A DNA stretch of 38,238 bases, from NCBI GenBank assembly GCA_026990765.1, contig JALXCV010000131.1:1-38238 (forward strand). Direction: 5' to 3'. Source of the DNA: Hyphomicrobiales bacterium. Its GTDB lineage: Bacteria > Pseudomonadota > Alphaproteobacteria > Rhizobiales > Aestuariivirgaceae. The position numbers were made by a program, and so were the translations under genes. Position 1 is the first letter of the stretch; every line of letters begins with the position of its first letter. Below are positions 1 through 7,696 of this stretch, piece after piece. The notes under the pieces are model-generated. The model was given only the letters and a program-made list of their open reading frames with translations. It searched no databases and was not told where the DNA came from.

Positions 1-1274
1 CGAACCCCGCGCGATGTGACCGGTTGGCGATAGGGAAAATGATCGGCATATAACAACCCCAGCGTTTCCGATACCCGTTCTTTTAGATAGCTGGCATTAT
101 TCTGGAACGGTTGCATCCGCCTGATATCAACATCCCACAAATCAGAAGGAGGCAAACCATCATTCATCCACTGCGCCAATACCTTGCCTGCACCACCGGC
201 AGACTGAATGCCAACCGAATTAAACCCGGCGCAAACCCAGAAGTTCTTAACCTCTGGTGTCTCACCCAGATAATAGCGGTCATCAGGAGTAAAGCTCTCT
301 GGCCCGTTAAAGAAAGTATGAATACCGGTTTCAGCCAATATCGGCATTCTTTCTATCGCTTTTGATAATACCGGTTCAAAATGATCAAAATCATCCGGTA
401 GCTGATCGAAACAGAAATCCTTTGGAATACCCTCCATCCCCCATGGCTTGGATTTTGGCTCAAACGCCCCCAGCAGGATTTTCCCGGCATCTTCCTTGTA
501 ATAGGCACATTCATCCGGCACCCGCAGCACCGGCAATTGACCCAGCCCCTCAATATTGTCGGTAACAATATAAAAATGTTCACAGGCATGAAGTGGCACT
601 GCACTACCGGCCATTTTACCAACCTCACGTGCCCACATGCCTGCACAATTGATTACATGTTCACACTCGATCTGATGAGGAGTACCGCTTGCATCTTCAA
701 CACTGACCGAACGGATTATATCATCAGACGTATTGATTGCCATTACCGTGATATTTTCAAATACCCTGACCCCCATCTGTCTGGCTCCTTTGGCCAGCGC
801 CATGGTTATATTGATCGGATCACCCTGACCATCCTTGGGCAGAAACACCGCTCCATGGGCATCTTCAACATTCAGATACGGGTATCGCTTCAATACTTCC
901 TGATTGGATATTTCTTCAACCTCAACCCCGAAAGCCCGCGCCATTGAGGCACCACGCAGGATTTCTTCACGCCTTGCTTCACTAAGGGCAAGGGTTATGG
1001 ATCCATTGCGCCTGATACCGGTTGCAACCCCGGTTTCCTCTTCCAGGCTGAAATACAATTCTTGCGTATATTTAGCCAGTCTGGTCATGTTGGAAGTGGC
1101 CCTTAGCTGACCTATCAGACCGGCTGCATGCCAGGTGGTGCCGCAAGTCAGCTGCCGCCGTTCCAGCAGAATAACATCGCTCCAGCCAAGTTTTGCCAGA
1201 TGATAGGCAACAGAAGCCCCGGCCACTCCACCACCAATAATTACCGCGCGGGCCTTTTTGGGAAGATCAGACAT
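1..1274 (-). CDS. FAD-dependent oxidoreductase of the dimethylglycine/sarcosine dehydrogenase family (3' end outside window)
   Basis: The N-terminal 424 residues of a flavoprotein are visible; the frame is open to the window edge. Residues 11-19 form the dinucleotide-binding glycine motif (VIIGGGVAG). Residues 45-52 read GTTWHAAG, matching the motif that carries the histidine covalently linked to FAD in mammalian dimethylglycine dehydrogenase (here His49). A second conserved block, NSVGIQSAGGAGK, lies near residue 380. Family members oxidatively demethylate N-methylated glycines and usually carry a C-terminal aminomethyltransferase (GcvT-like) half, which would lie beyond base 1. The ATG at 1274 follows a GAAAGGA ribosome site. 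The gene begins 18 bases after an XRE-cupin regulator on the same strand, so the two are probably co-transcribed. The family is clear; the exact substrate (dimethylglycine, sarcosine or another methylamine) is not. Confidence 0.85.
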   Translation of the reverse strand, partial: MSDLPKKARAVIIGGGVAGASVAYHLAKLGWSDVILLERRQLTCGTTWHAAGLIGQLRATSNMTRLAKYTQELYFSLEEETGVATGIRRNGSITLALSEARREEILRGASMARAFGVEVEEISNQEVLKRYPYLNVEDAHGAVFLPKDGQGDPINITMALAKGARQMGVRVFENITVMAINTSDDIIRSVSVEDASGTPHQIECEHVINCAGMWAREVGKMAGSAVPLHACEHFYIVTDNIEGLGQLPVLRVPDECAYYKEDAGKILLGAFEPKSKPWGMEGIPKDFCFDQLPDDFDHFEPVLSKAIERMPILAETGIHTFFNGPESFTPDDRYYLGETPEVKNFWVCAGFNSVGIQSAGGAGKVLAQWMNDGLPPSDLWDVDIRRMQPFQNNASYLKERVSETLGLLYADHFPYRQPVTSRGV

Positions 1275-1292
1275 CCGTTTTTCCTTTCAAGA

Positions 1293-1844
1293 TCAATATA
1301 CAGGCGGTGAAACAACCCAGATCACCACCGCCGTTTCATCACCGGTATTACGCCAGCGATAAGGCTCACCGGCAAAGCGGAAACTGTCACCTGCTGCAAG
1401 CTTTAGCCATTTTCCATCTATTTCAATTTCCAGCCTGCCGGAAACCAGATAACCGGCATCTTCGCTATCGCGCTGAACTGTTTGCTTGCGCTCGCCATGC
1501 GGTGAAAACTCACAACGCAAAATCTCAAACTGTCCACCTAGATCAGGTGACAGCAATTCCTCAACCAGACCATCTTCAGCACCGCCAAGCCTTCTGCGAT
1601 TGCTTGCCCGAACCACAAATCCCCGATCAGAAGGATCACCATCAAGTTTTCCAAAGAAAAAACTTACCGGGACATTGAATATTTCTGCCACCTTGCGAAG
1701 ATCACCCAGCGAAGGCTCGGACTTGCCCCGCTCCAACTGACTGACAAATCCGATAGATCGATCCAGCTTTGCAGCCAGATCAGCAATCGTCATATCTGCC
1801 GCCTTGCGCAAGGCCCTTATGTCATTACCGGTTTTGCTGATCAT
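1293..1844 (-). CDS. XRE-family regulator with C-terminal cupin domain
   Basis: This 183-residue protein has a Cro/C1-type helix-turn-helix at residues 8-62 (LRKAADMTIADLAAKL ... IGFVSQLERGKSEPSL). A cupin barrel follows at about 105-181, containing the GYLVSGRLEIEIDGKW and LAAGDSFRF strands. Regulators of this build (PuuR-like) sense small amines or amino acids through the cupin and commonly control adjacent polyamine, betaine or methylamine catabolic genes. The flavoprotein gene starts 18 bases downstream on the same strand, which fits that role. A perfect dyad (TTCAT-N4-ATGAA, 1871-1884) lies 27 bases upstream of the start and is a candidate autoregulatory site. The ligand cannot be read from the sequence. 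Confidence 0.88.
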   Translation of the reverse strand: MISKTGNDIRALRKAADMTIADLAAKLDRSIGFVSQLERGKSEPSLGDLRKVAEIFNVPVSFFFGKLDGDPSDRGFVVRASNRRRLGGAEDGLVEELLSPDLGGQFEILRCEFSPHGERKQTVQRDSEDAGYLVSGRLEIEIDGKWLKLAAGDSFRFAGEPYRWRNTGDETAVVIWVVSPPVY

Positions 1845-1870
1845 TCATTATCTCCATAATTTCATATAGA

Positions 1871-1884
1871 TTCATTATTATGAA
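1871..1884. promoter_or_regulatory. Candidate operator upstream of the XRE-cupin gene
   Basis: TTCATTATTATGAA is a perfect inverted repeat (5-base arms, 4-base spacer) placed 27 bases before the start codon of the XRE-cupin regulator. Its position suits autoregulation. The assignment rests on symmetry and position only. Confidence 0.35.
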
Positions 1885-2008
1885 AATATCAAGTATTTTT
1901 TCATTCATATTTACCAGCCTGCTCAATTCATCTATGGATTTATCTGAAATTCATGGCTCAATGCTTCTGATCCTGGCAGACTGAACAGCCCTTTTGCCAA
2001 ACAGCATA

Positions 2009-2045
2009 TTTGCAATTTGCAATAATCCACTTTGCAAATTGCAAA
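2009..2045. promoter_or_regulatory. Two tandem dyad sites, possible enhancer (upstream activating) sequence
   Basis: Two copies of TTGCAA-N-TTGCAA (2010-2022 and 2032-2044) lie 22 bases apart centre to centre, which is two helical turns. The whole block is a perfect inverted repeat with 14-base arms (2009-2022 and 2032-2045). It ends about 110 bases upstream of the start predicted for the sigma-54 promoter at 2128-2144. That is the usual distance for enhancer-binding activator sites. The binding protein is unknown. Confidence 0.5.
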
Positions 2046-2127
2046 CCCTGCCAGAAGCCGCATCCAGGGCTTGCAGCTCATATAGTTAAATATCCTTGAG
2101 CACATACCAAATATGCCAAAACCCGGT

Positions 2128-2144
2128 TTGGCACATTACTTGCG
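2128..2144 (+). promoter_or_regulatory. Sigma-54 (RpoN) promoter, -24/-12 type
   Basis: The sequence TTGGCACATTACTTGC carries the -24 element TGGCAC and the -12 element TTGC at the invariant spacing of the RpoN consensus (TGGCAC-N5-TTGC). The predicted transcription start is near 2155. A separate dyad, TGCCAAA-N6-TTTGGCA (2114-2133), overlaps the -24 element and may be a repressor or accessory site. Tandem dyads at 2009-2045 provide candidate enhancer sites. No other sequence with both elements at this spacing was noticed in the window. Confidence 0.6.
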
Positions 2145-2154
2145 TTATATTTGC

Positions 2155-2235
2155 CAGCGCTGGGATTTTTGTATTGCGTACTCAGCCAGTTTCATCGGGA
2201 AAGCAAGTCAATGGCCTGCTTTCCCGTTTGTTTTT
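2155..2235 (+). ncRNA. Candidate sigma-54-dependent small RNA, about 80 nt
   Basis: The transcript expected from the sigma-54 promoter would run from about 2155 to the terminator at 2196-2235. No plausible reading frame with a ribosome site lies inside it. The 5' part can form a weak stem, GCTGGG (2160-2165) with CTCAGC, and the 3' part is a strong intrinsic terminator. This layout (regulated promoter, about 80 bases, terminator) is typical of a free-standing small RNA. The alternative is an attenuated leader of the downstream YggT gene. I do not recognise it as a known RNA family. Confidence 0.42.
2196..2235 (+). terminator. Intrinsic terminator
   Basis: A perfect 10-base stem, CGGGAAAGCA (2196-2205) with TGCTTTCCCG (2217-2226), encloses an 11-base loop and is followed by TTTGTTTTT. 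It lies 88 bases upstream of the YggT start with no protein gene on the plus strand before it, which is the main argument for a small transcript ending here. Confidence 0.8.
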
Positions 2236-2257
2236 AAATCAACCTTGCTGCCAAGCC

Positions 2258-2286
2258 TTGCACATATCCGCCTGCAACGCTACATG
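2258..2286 (+). promoter_or_regulatory. Possible sigma-70 promoter for YggT-DUF167-folD
   Basis: TTGCAC (2258-2263) and TACATG (2281-2286) are separated by 17 bases. This is downstream of the terminator at 2235 and upstream of the YggT start at 2323. The -10 match is weak, so this is a tentative call. Confidence 0.3.
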
Positions 2287-2322
2287 ATAGCAGACAAATC
2301 ACATGAACTGCGGGCACTCCAC

Positions 2323-2601
2323 ATGCAATCAATAATAATGCTGATACTCACCATCATCAATATTTACACTTGGGTCATCATTGCCATGGTAATTGCCAGC
2401 TGGCTGTTTGCCTTTAATATTGTCAATCCCAACAATCAGTTTGTCCGCCAGGTGCAATATTTTCTGCTTCGCCTGACCGAACCGGTGCTTGCCCCGATCC
2501 GCCGTATTCTGCCCGATCTTGGCGGCATTGATCTTTCCCCGATCGTATTGCTGCTGGGACTGCAATTCCTGCGCAACCTGATAATTGAATATTCCATGTG
2601 A
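2323..2601 (+). CDS. YggT family integral membrane protein
   Basis: This 92-residue protein has two hydrophobic segments, at about residues 5-32 and 70-90. The family's central signature between them reads [27 protein letters not shown]. YggT proteins are small inner-membrane proteins linked to osmotic tolerance and envelope assembly; their molecular function is not settled. The frame is open upstream to 2113, but the upstream residues do not resemble the family, so the ATG at 2323 is chosen. An ATG at 2338 is also possible; neither has a clear ribosome site. The stop overlaps the next gene, a DUF167 protein, and folD follows, suggesting one operon. The length matches the family. Confidence 0.88.
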   Translation: MQSIIMLILTIINIYTWVIIAMVIASWLFAFNIVNPNNQFVRQVQYFLLRLTEPVLAPIRRILPDLGGIDLSPIVLLLGLQFLRNLIIEYSM

Positions 2602-2924
2602 TGCAATCGCGCTTCTGGTCCACCTACAGAGATGGCCTGCTGATTTTCATCAGGGCCACAGCTGGTGCCAGACGCAATGCCTTTGCCGGCCTTTATTGTG
2701 ATCCCGACGGCAAAATGTCGTTAAAAATTGCAATTCAGGCGCAACCGGAAAAGGGAAAAGCCAACAAGGCAATTATACAGTTTCTGGCAAAACGATTAGG
2801 TGTGGCCAAGTCACAATTGCAATTGCATTCAGGTCAAACCGATCGTATGAAAACACTTTATACCACCTGCCATGATCAGCAATTTCTCACTAGCCTTGAA
2901 AGGCTCTATGAAGAGGTAAAGTAA
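2601..2924 (+). CDS. DUF167 (YggU) family protein
   Basis: This 107-residue protein carries the DUF167 core: [20 protein letters not shown] near the start, [26 protein letters not shown] in the middle, and [16 protein letters not shown] near the end. It is a small alpha/beta protein found across bacteria and archaea with no agreed biochemical role. The ATG at 2601 overlaps the YggT stop codon (TGATG). A GTG one codon earlier is also possible. folD begins two bases after its stop. Tight packing with YggT and folD makes co-transcription very likely. Confidence 0.88.
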   Translation: MQSRFWSTYRDGLLIFIRATAGARRNAFAGLYCDPDGKMSLKIAIQAQPEKGKANKAIIQFLAKRLGVAKSQLQLHSGQTDRMKTLYTTCHDQQFLTSLERLYEEVK

Positions 2925-2925
2925 T

Positions 2926-3801
2926 ATGACAACAGCAAGCATTATTGACGGCAAGGCCATTGCAGCCGAGCTGCGCCAGCAAGTCGCAAATGAAGTTGGC
3001 AAATTACCATTCAAGCCGGGACTGGCCGTGATTCTGGTGGGTGAAGATCCAGCAAGCAAGATCTATGTCCGCAACAAGCAGGTGCAGACGGTTGAAGCTG
3101 GCATGAACTCATTTGAACACAGGCTTGATGCCGATACCAGCCAGGATGATCTGCTGGCACTGATTGCAAAGCTCAACGCAGATGATGCGGTTCATGGCAT
3201 TCTGGTGCAATTGCCCTTGCCAGACCATATTGATGAAAACAGGGTGATCAATGCAATTGACCCTGACAAGGATGTTGACGGCTTTCATGTAATAAATGCC
3301 GGTCGTCTGGCAACCGGCCAGAAGGCTCTAACATCATGCACCCCGGTTGGCTGTGTAATCCTTGCCAAAAAGGCGCTTGGCGAACTAAAGGGTCTTGAAG
3401 CGGTAATCGTTGGCCGGTCAAATATTGTCGGCAAACCGGTTGCGCAATTATTGCTGAGGGAACATTGCACCGTAACCATCGCCCATTCGCGCACCCGCAA
3501 TCTGGATGAGGTTTGCCGCCGTGCCGATATTTTGGTGGCAGCAGTCGGGCGCCCGCAAATGATCAAGCAGGACTGGATCAAACCTGGAGCCTGCGTAATT
3601 GATGTAGGCATTAACCGCATCCCCAGGGAAGATGGCAAAACCCGTCTGGTTGGCGATGTGGATTTTGACGGCGCTGTTGAAGTGGCCGGTTCAATCACCC
3701 CGGTTCCCGGCGGTGTCGGCCCCATGACCATCGCCTGTCTGCTGCGCAATACCTTGCAGGCAGCCTGCGCCCTTGAAGGTCTGCCAGAACCAAAAATATA
3801 A
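2926..3801 (+). CDS. folD: Bifunctional methylenetetrahydrofolate dehydrogenase/methenyltetrahydrofolate cyclohydrolase FolD
   Basis: The 291 residues are the normal FolD length. The enzyme interconverts 5,10-methylene-, 5,10-methenyl- and 10-formyl-tetrahydrofolate with NADP, supplying one-carbon units in the cytoplasm. Visible motifs are the catalytic Y47-x3-K51 pair (SKIYVRNK), QLPLPDHI at about 105, the NADP-binding [14 protein letters not shown] at about 165, and the C-terminal PGGVGPMT signature. The start follows an AGAGGTAAAG ribosome site two bases after the DUF167 gene. The upstream flavoprotein of demethylation type would feed the same one-carbon pool, although it is a separate transcription unit on the other strand. 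Confidence 0.97.
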   Translation: MTTASIIDGKAIAAELRQQVANEVGKLPFKPGLAVILVGEDPASKIYVRNKQVQTVEAGMNSFEHRLDADTSQDDLLALIAKLNADDAVHGILVQLPLPDHIDENRVINAIDPDKDVDGFHVINAGRLATGQKALTSCTPVGCVILAKKALGELKGLEAVIVGRSNIVGKPVAQLLLREHCTVTIAHSRTRNLDEVCRRADILVAAVGRPQMIKQDWIKPGACVIDVGINRIPREDGKTRLVGDVDFDGAVEVAGSITPVPGGVGPMTIACLLRNTLQAACALEGLPEPKI

Positions 3802-3816
3802 CCGTCAGGGCGCTGA

Positions 3817-4851
3817 CTATTTTTCAGTCAGTTTCAGCTCGATACGCCGATTGCGGGCTTTGGCCTCAACACTGTCACCCCGGTCAATCGGCTGGAACTC
3901 GCCAAACCCGGCAGCAACCAGCCGGTTTGGCGGCACACCCATCTTGATCAGCTGCTTGACCACTGCAATGGCACGCGCTGCTGACAATTCCCAGTTTGAC
4001 TGGAATTTCGGTGTATTGATCGGATCATTGTCCGTATGACCGTCAACCCGCAGCACCCAGTTTATGTCAGAGGGAATTTCCTTTTCCAGTTCTCTGATCG
4101 CTGTTGCAAGTTTTTCCAGCTCTCTGGCACCATTGGGATTGATTACATCAGCCCCCTTGGGGAACAGCACTTCTGACTGGAATACAAACCGGTCACCAAC
4201 AATCGAAACATCAGAGCGATTGGACAGGATTCGCCGCAGCCGGCCAAAGAATTCAGAGCGGAACCGGGCCAGCTCACGCACCCTTTGCGCCAGTGCCGAA
4301 TTAAGCCTTCTTCCAAGATCGGCGATCTGCACCTTGGATTTTCTGTCACGTGATTCAGCTGCCTCTAGCGCACTGTTCAAAATGCTTATCTGGCGACGCA
4401 GGGCGGCAATCTGCTGGTTCAGCAACTCAAGTCTGGCCAGGGCTTCAGAAGAAATATCCTTTTCTGCTTCCAGCTTGGCCTGCAACTGAACTACCGCTGA
4501 CTTGTTACTGTCATCTTTTGAATCCAGCCCTTCCAGCAAGGCCTGCAGGGCCGATGTCTTGCCACGCGCTGCTTTCAGATCATCCGTCAGCGCCCCAAGT
4601 GTAAGTTCAAGTTCAGACTTTGATGATTTCTCCAGCGCCAGTAGGTCTGTCAGTTCGGCAATTCGTGAACGCAGCTTTATCAGTACCGTATCCTGACCGG
4701 TTATTTCCCTTGCCAGCAAGAACTGGGCAATCATGAAAACTGAAAGCAGGAAAGTGATAACCAGCAATAATTGCGCCATTGCATCAACAAAGCCGGGCCA
4801 GTACAAAGCCCCTTCGCTTGATCTTGATCGCCGGTTCAAGGCACGCGACAT
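3817..4851 (-). CDS. MotB/OmpA-like peptidoglycan-anchored protein, partner of the MotA-like channel
   Basis: This 344-residue protein has one N-terminal membrane segment (about 22-46) with an aspartate at its start (F21-V-D23-A-M). That is the position of the proton-carrying aspartate in MotB-type stator subunits. A long coiled coil follows (about 55-200). The C-terminal OmpA/MotB peptidoglycan-binding domain (about 225-344) contains VDGHTDNDP, NWELSAARA and NRRIELKL. It starts four bases after the MotA/ExbB-like gene, so the two form a unit. Coupled pairs of this kind use ion flow to rotate or shift against the cell wall. No flagellar or Tol genes are nearby. The pair resembles ZorA/ZorB of Zorya defence in layout, but no nuclease or helicase partner is adjacent. 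The role is unknown. Confidence 0.85.
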   Translation of the reverse strand: MSRALNRRSRSSEGALYWPGFVDAMAQLLLVITFLLSVFMIAQFLLAREITGQDTVLIKLRSRIAELTDLLALEKSSKSELELTLGALTDDLKAARGKTSALQALLEGLDSKDDSNKSAVVQLQAKLEAEKDISSEALARLELLNQQIAALRRQISILNSALEAAESRDRKSKVQIADLGRRLNSALAQRVRELARFRSEFFGRLRRILSNRSDVSIVGDRFVFQSEVLFPKGADVINPNGARELEKLATAIRELEKEIPSDINWVLRVDGHTDNDPINTPKFQSNWELSAARAIAVVKQLIKMGVPPNRLVAAGFGEFQPIDRGDSVEAKARNRRIELKLTEK

Positions 4852-4855
4852 TCAA

Positions 4856-5929
4856 TCAGTCCCCCAAACCCGGTTTTTTTGATTTGATGGCAGATTTCAG
4901 GCGGTTGCCAACTGCGGTTTTTGCCGGCGCACCAGTGATCAGTTTCTCCAGTCTGGTTTGCTGTTCTGATTGTGACTGCACCCACTGGCGAACAATTTTC
5001 TGCTCTTCACGCATCTGGTGCACCAGCCCGTGCACCGCATCTGCCAGCTTGTCGATTGATCCAGCTTCGGTGCCACCACCGCCTCCCGGATCAGAAAGTG
5101 CTTCTTCCAGCGTGTGGTTCATCCGGTCAATCCCTGCCTGCAACCCGGACATGTCCATTTGCAGATATTGCGGCACTGATGATTGCCCGCCATGACCATC
5201 ACCGGCATGAATATCGGTTATTGAAGACAGCCAGTCTTCCAGCGAATTGTAGAACCGGTTTTGTGCCTGCGATGCCTGCAAATCAAGAAACCCCAGAACC
5301 AGAGACCCGGCCAGCCCGAACAGTGAGGATGAAAATGAGGTTCCCATACCGGCCAGAGGCGCTTCCAGCCCGGCTTTAAGATCTTCAAAGATAGTGGCTG
5401 ATTCAGCCGATGAAACATCAAGCCCCTTGATAGCAGCCCCAACCGATGAAACCGTCTGCAATAACCCCCAGAAGGTTCCAAGCAGCCCCAGAAACACCAG
5501 CAATCCGATCATGTAACGTGAAATATCGCGCGATTCATCCAGCCTTGATGCCAGTGAATCCAGCAGGGAGCGCATCGAAATCGTATTCAAAACCGTTTGT
5601 CCCTGCCGCCCGCGCAACAATGCAGCCATTGGTGCCAGCAGATTGGGGGAATATGGTATTTCCAGCCCCGGTTCTGCAATACGGAAATTATTTATCCAGT
5701 TAACTTCAGGAAACAGCCGCCATACCATTCTGAAAGCATATATCAGCCCCAAAAACAGTACCCCGAGTATTACCCCGTTAAGCCCCGGATTGGACATGAA
5801 AGCCTGTTTGAATTGCGGATAAAGCACCGCCGCCAGAATAACAACCAGAATGGCAAATACCATCATCCGCACAAGATAAACCCTTGGCAGGTCCAGAACC
5901 GCACCTTCATCCAGATCATCAACACTCAT
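4856..5929 (-). CDS. MotA/TolQ/ExbB-like proton channel protein
   Basis: The protein has 357 residues. Membrane segments are visible at about 20-40, 52-70, 138-160 (IGLLVFLGLLGTFWGLLQTV, the MotA/TolQ/ExbB signature with its small residues) and 197-218. A C-terminal cytoplasmic tail holds a glycine run near residue 287 and a helical end. The second half carries the channel fold, with LEAPLAGMGTSFSSSLFGLAGSLVLGF near 190-215. The start follows AAAGGG at a good distance. A TTGCAC-N17-GATAAC promoter is placed upstream. It is the first gene of a two-gene unit with the MotB/OmpA-like gene and is probably the ion-conducting half of a stator complex. It is not a flagellar motA by context. Confidence 0.83.
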   Translation of the reverse strand: MSVDDLDEGAVLDLPRVYLVRMMVFAILVVILAAVLYPQFKQAFMSNPGLNGVILGVLFLGLIYAFRMVWRLFPEVNWINNFRIAEPGLEIPYSPNLLAPMAALLRGRQGQTVLNTISMRSLLDSLASRLDESRDISRYMIGLLVFLGLLGTFWGLLQTVSSVGAAIKGLDVSSAESATIFEDLKAGLEAPLAGMGTSFSSSLFGLAGSLVLGFLDLQASQAQNRFYNSLEDWLSSITDIHAGDGHGGQSSVPQYLQMDMSGLQAGIDRMNHTLEEALSDPGGGGGTEAGSIDKLADAVHGLVHQMREEQKIVRQWVQSQSEQQTRLEKLITGAPAKTAVGNRLKSAIKSKKPGLGD

Positions 5930-5963
5930 GCCAACTGCCCTTTATATCCGCTATTATGAATCG

Positions 5964-5992
5964 GTTATCTTGATTGTAACCTATCAGTGCAA
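5964..5992 (-). promoter_or_regulatory. Possible sigma-70 promoter of the MotA-like/MotB-like pair
   Basis: On the minus strand TTGCAC (5992-5987) and GATAAC (5969-5964) are separated by 17 bases. The expected start is near 5957, giving a leader of about 28 bases before the start codon at 5929. Confidence 0.35.
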
Positions 5993-6124
5993 TTGATAAA
6001 AGCCCGCATTTTTCGCTTGTTTCTTTGCCGGCGCATATCGAAGCACCCGGCATGGTTGCCATTGAATATCTGGTCTGTATCTGTCACATTCATATCTGGT
6101 AATGAAATTTACGGGTTATATGCA

Positions 6125-6430
6125 ATGAAATTAAGCTGTGATGCCTGCAAACAGGAATGCGAATTACAGGTATCAGGTCCAACCGACCTGAAATCGGCCA
6201 TGCCCAAGGGTTGGCGACCGCGCCGCATTGACGGGCAGGTTTATAATCTTTGCGATGTTTGCGGAAATATCTCACATTTTCGTGGCGGCCTGTCTGCCTA
6301 TTTGCAGGACCGGCTGGGGCTGGCCAAGCGGGTGGAATTTGACTGGCCGGAAAATGAAGACCTGTCTTTCTGGAATCCGCGCCTGCCGGAATATTCGGCC
6401 CTGCGCGAAGCCACAAAAGATAAAAGCTGA
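6125..6430 (+). CDS. Small zinc-ribbon protein of unknown function
   Basis: This 101-residue protein starts with MKLSCDACKQEC and has a second CDVC pair near residue 43. Two CxxC knuckles about 37 residues apart suggest one bound zinc. A motif between them, MPKGWRPRRIDGQVYNLCDVCG, looks conserved rather than random. The C-terminal half is acidic and tryptophan-containing (FDWPENEDLSFWNP). The frame is open further upstream, but the preceding residues look like non-coding translation, so the ATG at 6125 is chosen; it has no clear ribosome site. The gene stands alone between the divergent MotA-like gene and dapE. I do not recognise a named family. Confidence 0.62.
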   Translation: MKLSCDACKQECELQVSGPTDLKSAMPKGWRPRRIDGQVYNLCDVCGNISHFRGGLSAYLQDRLGLAKRVEFDWPENEDLSFWNPRLPEYSALREATKDKS

Positions 6431-6538
6431 TTTGCAAAACCGCTTGCGCGTCAAACAATTGCCGGGCTATTGATCTTTCTGTATCGGTTTGAACCATGCA
6501 CTGATTCACCGCCGCCGGTGGCAAAAAAGAGAGACTCG

Positions 6539-7696
6539 ATGTCAAAAGATGCCCTTTCAATCCTTAAAACCCTTATTGCCTGCCCATCTGTAACCCCGGA
6601 TGCAACCGGCGTTCTCAATGCCTTGCAGGACATATTGGAGCCAGCCGGTTTTACCTGCACACGCCTGCCATTCAGTGACAAGGCAACACCCGACGTTGAC
6701 AATCTTTACGCTCGCATTGGCACCGGGGCACCACATTTGTGCTTTGCCGGACATGTTGATGTAGTCCCGGTTGGTGATGAAGCATCGTGGAAATACCCGC
6801 CATTTTCTGCAACTGTAGCTGATGGGTTTATTCATGGGCGCGGTGCCTGTGACATGAAGGGATCGGTTGCCGCTTTTACTGCCGCAGTACTTGATATTGG
6901 CAAGGAACTGACCGGTTCGGTTTCCCTGCTGATCACCGGCGATGAAGAAGGCCCGGCCATCAATGGCACGGTTAAAATGCTGCAATGGATGCAGGAAAAT
7001 GATGAACTGCCCGATGAATGTCTGGTTGGTGAACCCAGCTGTTCTGAAAAGCTTGGTGATACCATAAAAATTGGCCGTCGTGGCTCTATCACTTTTACAG
7101 TAACCGTCAAGGGTATTCAGGGCCATGTTGCCTATCCGCATCTGTCACTTAATCCGGTACATATTCTGGCCCGGCTGATTGACAGGCTGGCAAGCACTCC
7201 GCTTGATGCAGGCACTGACCGGTTTGACCCTTCAACCCTGTCAGTATCAACCTTTGATGTTGGCAATCCTGCAGCCAATGTAATTCCTGAAAAGGCCAGC
7301 GCTGTCTTTAATATCCGGTTTAATACCGAACATACTGCCGACAGTCTTAAAGCTCTCATTCAGGAAAATTGCGATGAGATTTGCAGGCAGCTGGGCGGTG
7401 AATTTGAAATTTCCTCCGTCACCGGGGGTGAATGTTTTGTTGCCAATCGCGGACCTTTGCTTTCAGTTGTCCAGCAGGCCATTGGCAATGAAACCGGGCT
7501 TGAAGCAGAACTGAGCACATCAGGGGGCACATCAGATGCCCGCTTTGTTAAAAATTACTGCCCGGTCATCGAATTTGGTCCAACCAACAAGACCATCCAT
7601 CAGGTAAATGAATGTCTCAATATTGCCGAACTGGAAGCAACCAGCCGGATCTACCGTGAAGTAATCACCCGATATATGCAAATGGGCCTTGAATGA
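6539..7696 (+). CDS. dapE: Succinyl-diaminopimelate desuccinylase DapE
   Basis: This 385-residue M20-family metallohydrolase removes succinate from N-succinyl-L,L-diaminopimelate in lysine and peptidoglycan precursor synthesis in the cytoplasm. The di-zinc ligands and catalytic residues are in place: H72 and D74 in GHVDVVP, D105 in GRGACDMKG, and the E136-E137 pair in GDEEG. The GEPS block follows. The C-terminal STSGGTSDARF and GPTNKTIHQVNE segments carry the last ligand and the substrate contacts. The start is set at 6539, after an AAGAGAG ribosome site; an upstream in-frame start would add 23 atypical residues. Its stop overlaps the next gene (ATGA), a membrane protein often seen after dapE in related genomes. 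Confidence 0.95.
   Translation: MSKDALSILKTLIACPSVTPDATGVLNALQDILEPAGFTCTRLPFSDKATPDVDNLYARIGTGAPHLCFAGHVDVVPVGDEASWKYPPFSATVADGFIHGRGACDMKGSVAAFTAAVLDIGKELTGSVSLLITGDEEGPAINGTVKMLQWMQENDELPDECLVGEPSCSEKLGDTIKIGRRGSITFTVTVKGIQGHVAYPHLSLNPVHILARLIDRLASTPLDAGTDRFDPSTLSVSTFDVGNPAANVIPEKASAVFNIRFNTEHTADSLKALIQENCDEICRQLGGEFEISSVTGGECFVANRGPLLSVVQQAIGNETGLEAELSTSGGTSDARFVKNYCPVIEFGPTNKTIHQVNECLNIAELEATSRIYREVITRYMQMGLE

Noticed and set aside
2113-2322. Longer N-terminus for YggT
   Set aside because: The extension would cross the sigma-54 promoter and terminator and does not resemble the family.
3817-5929. Zorya anti-phage defence system
   Set aside because: Only ZorA/ZorB-like genes are present. 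No ZorC, ZorD or ZorE-like gene is adjacent, and the surroundings are core metabolism.
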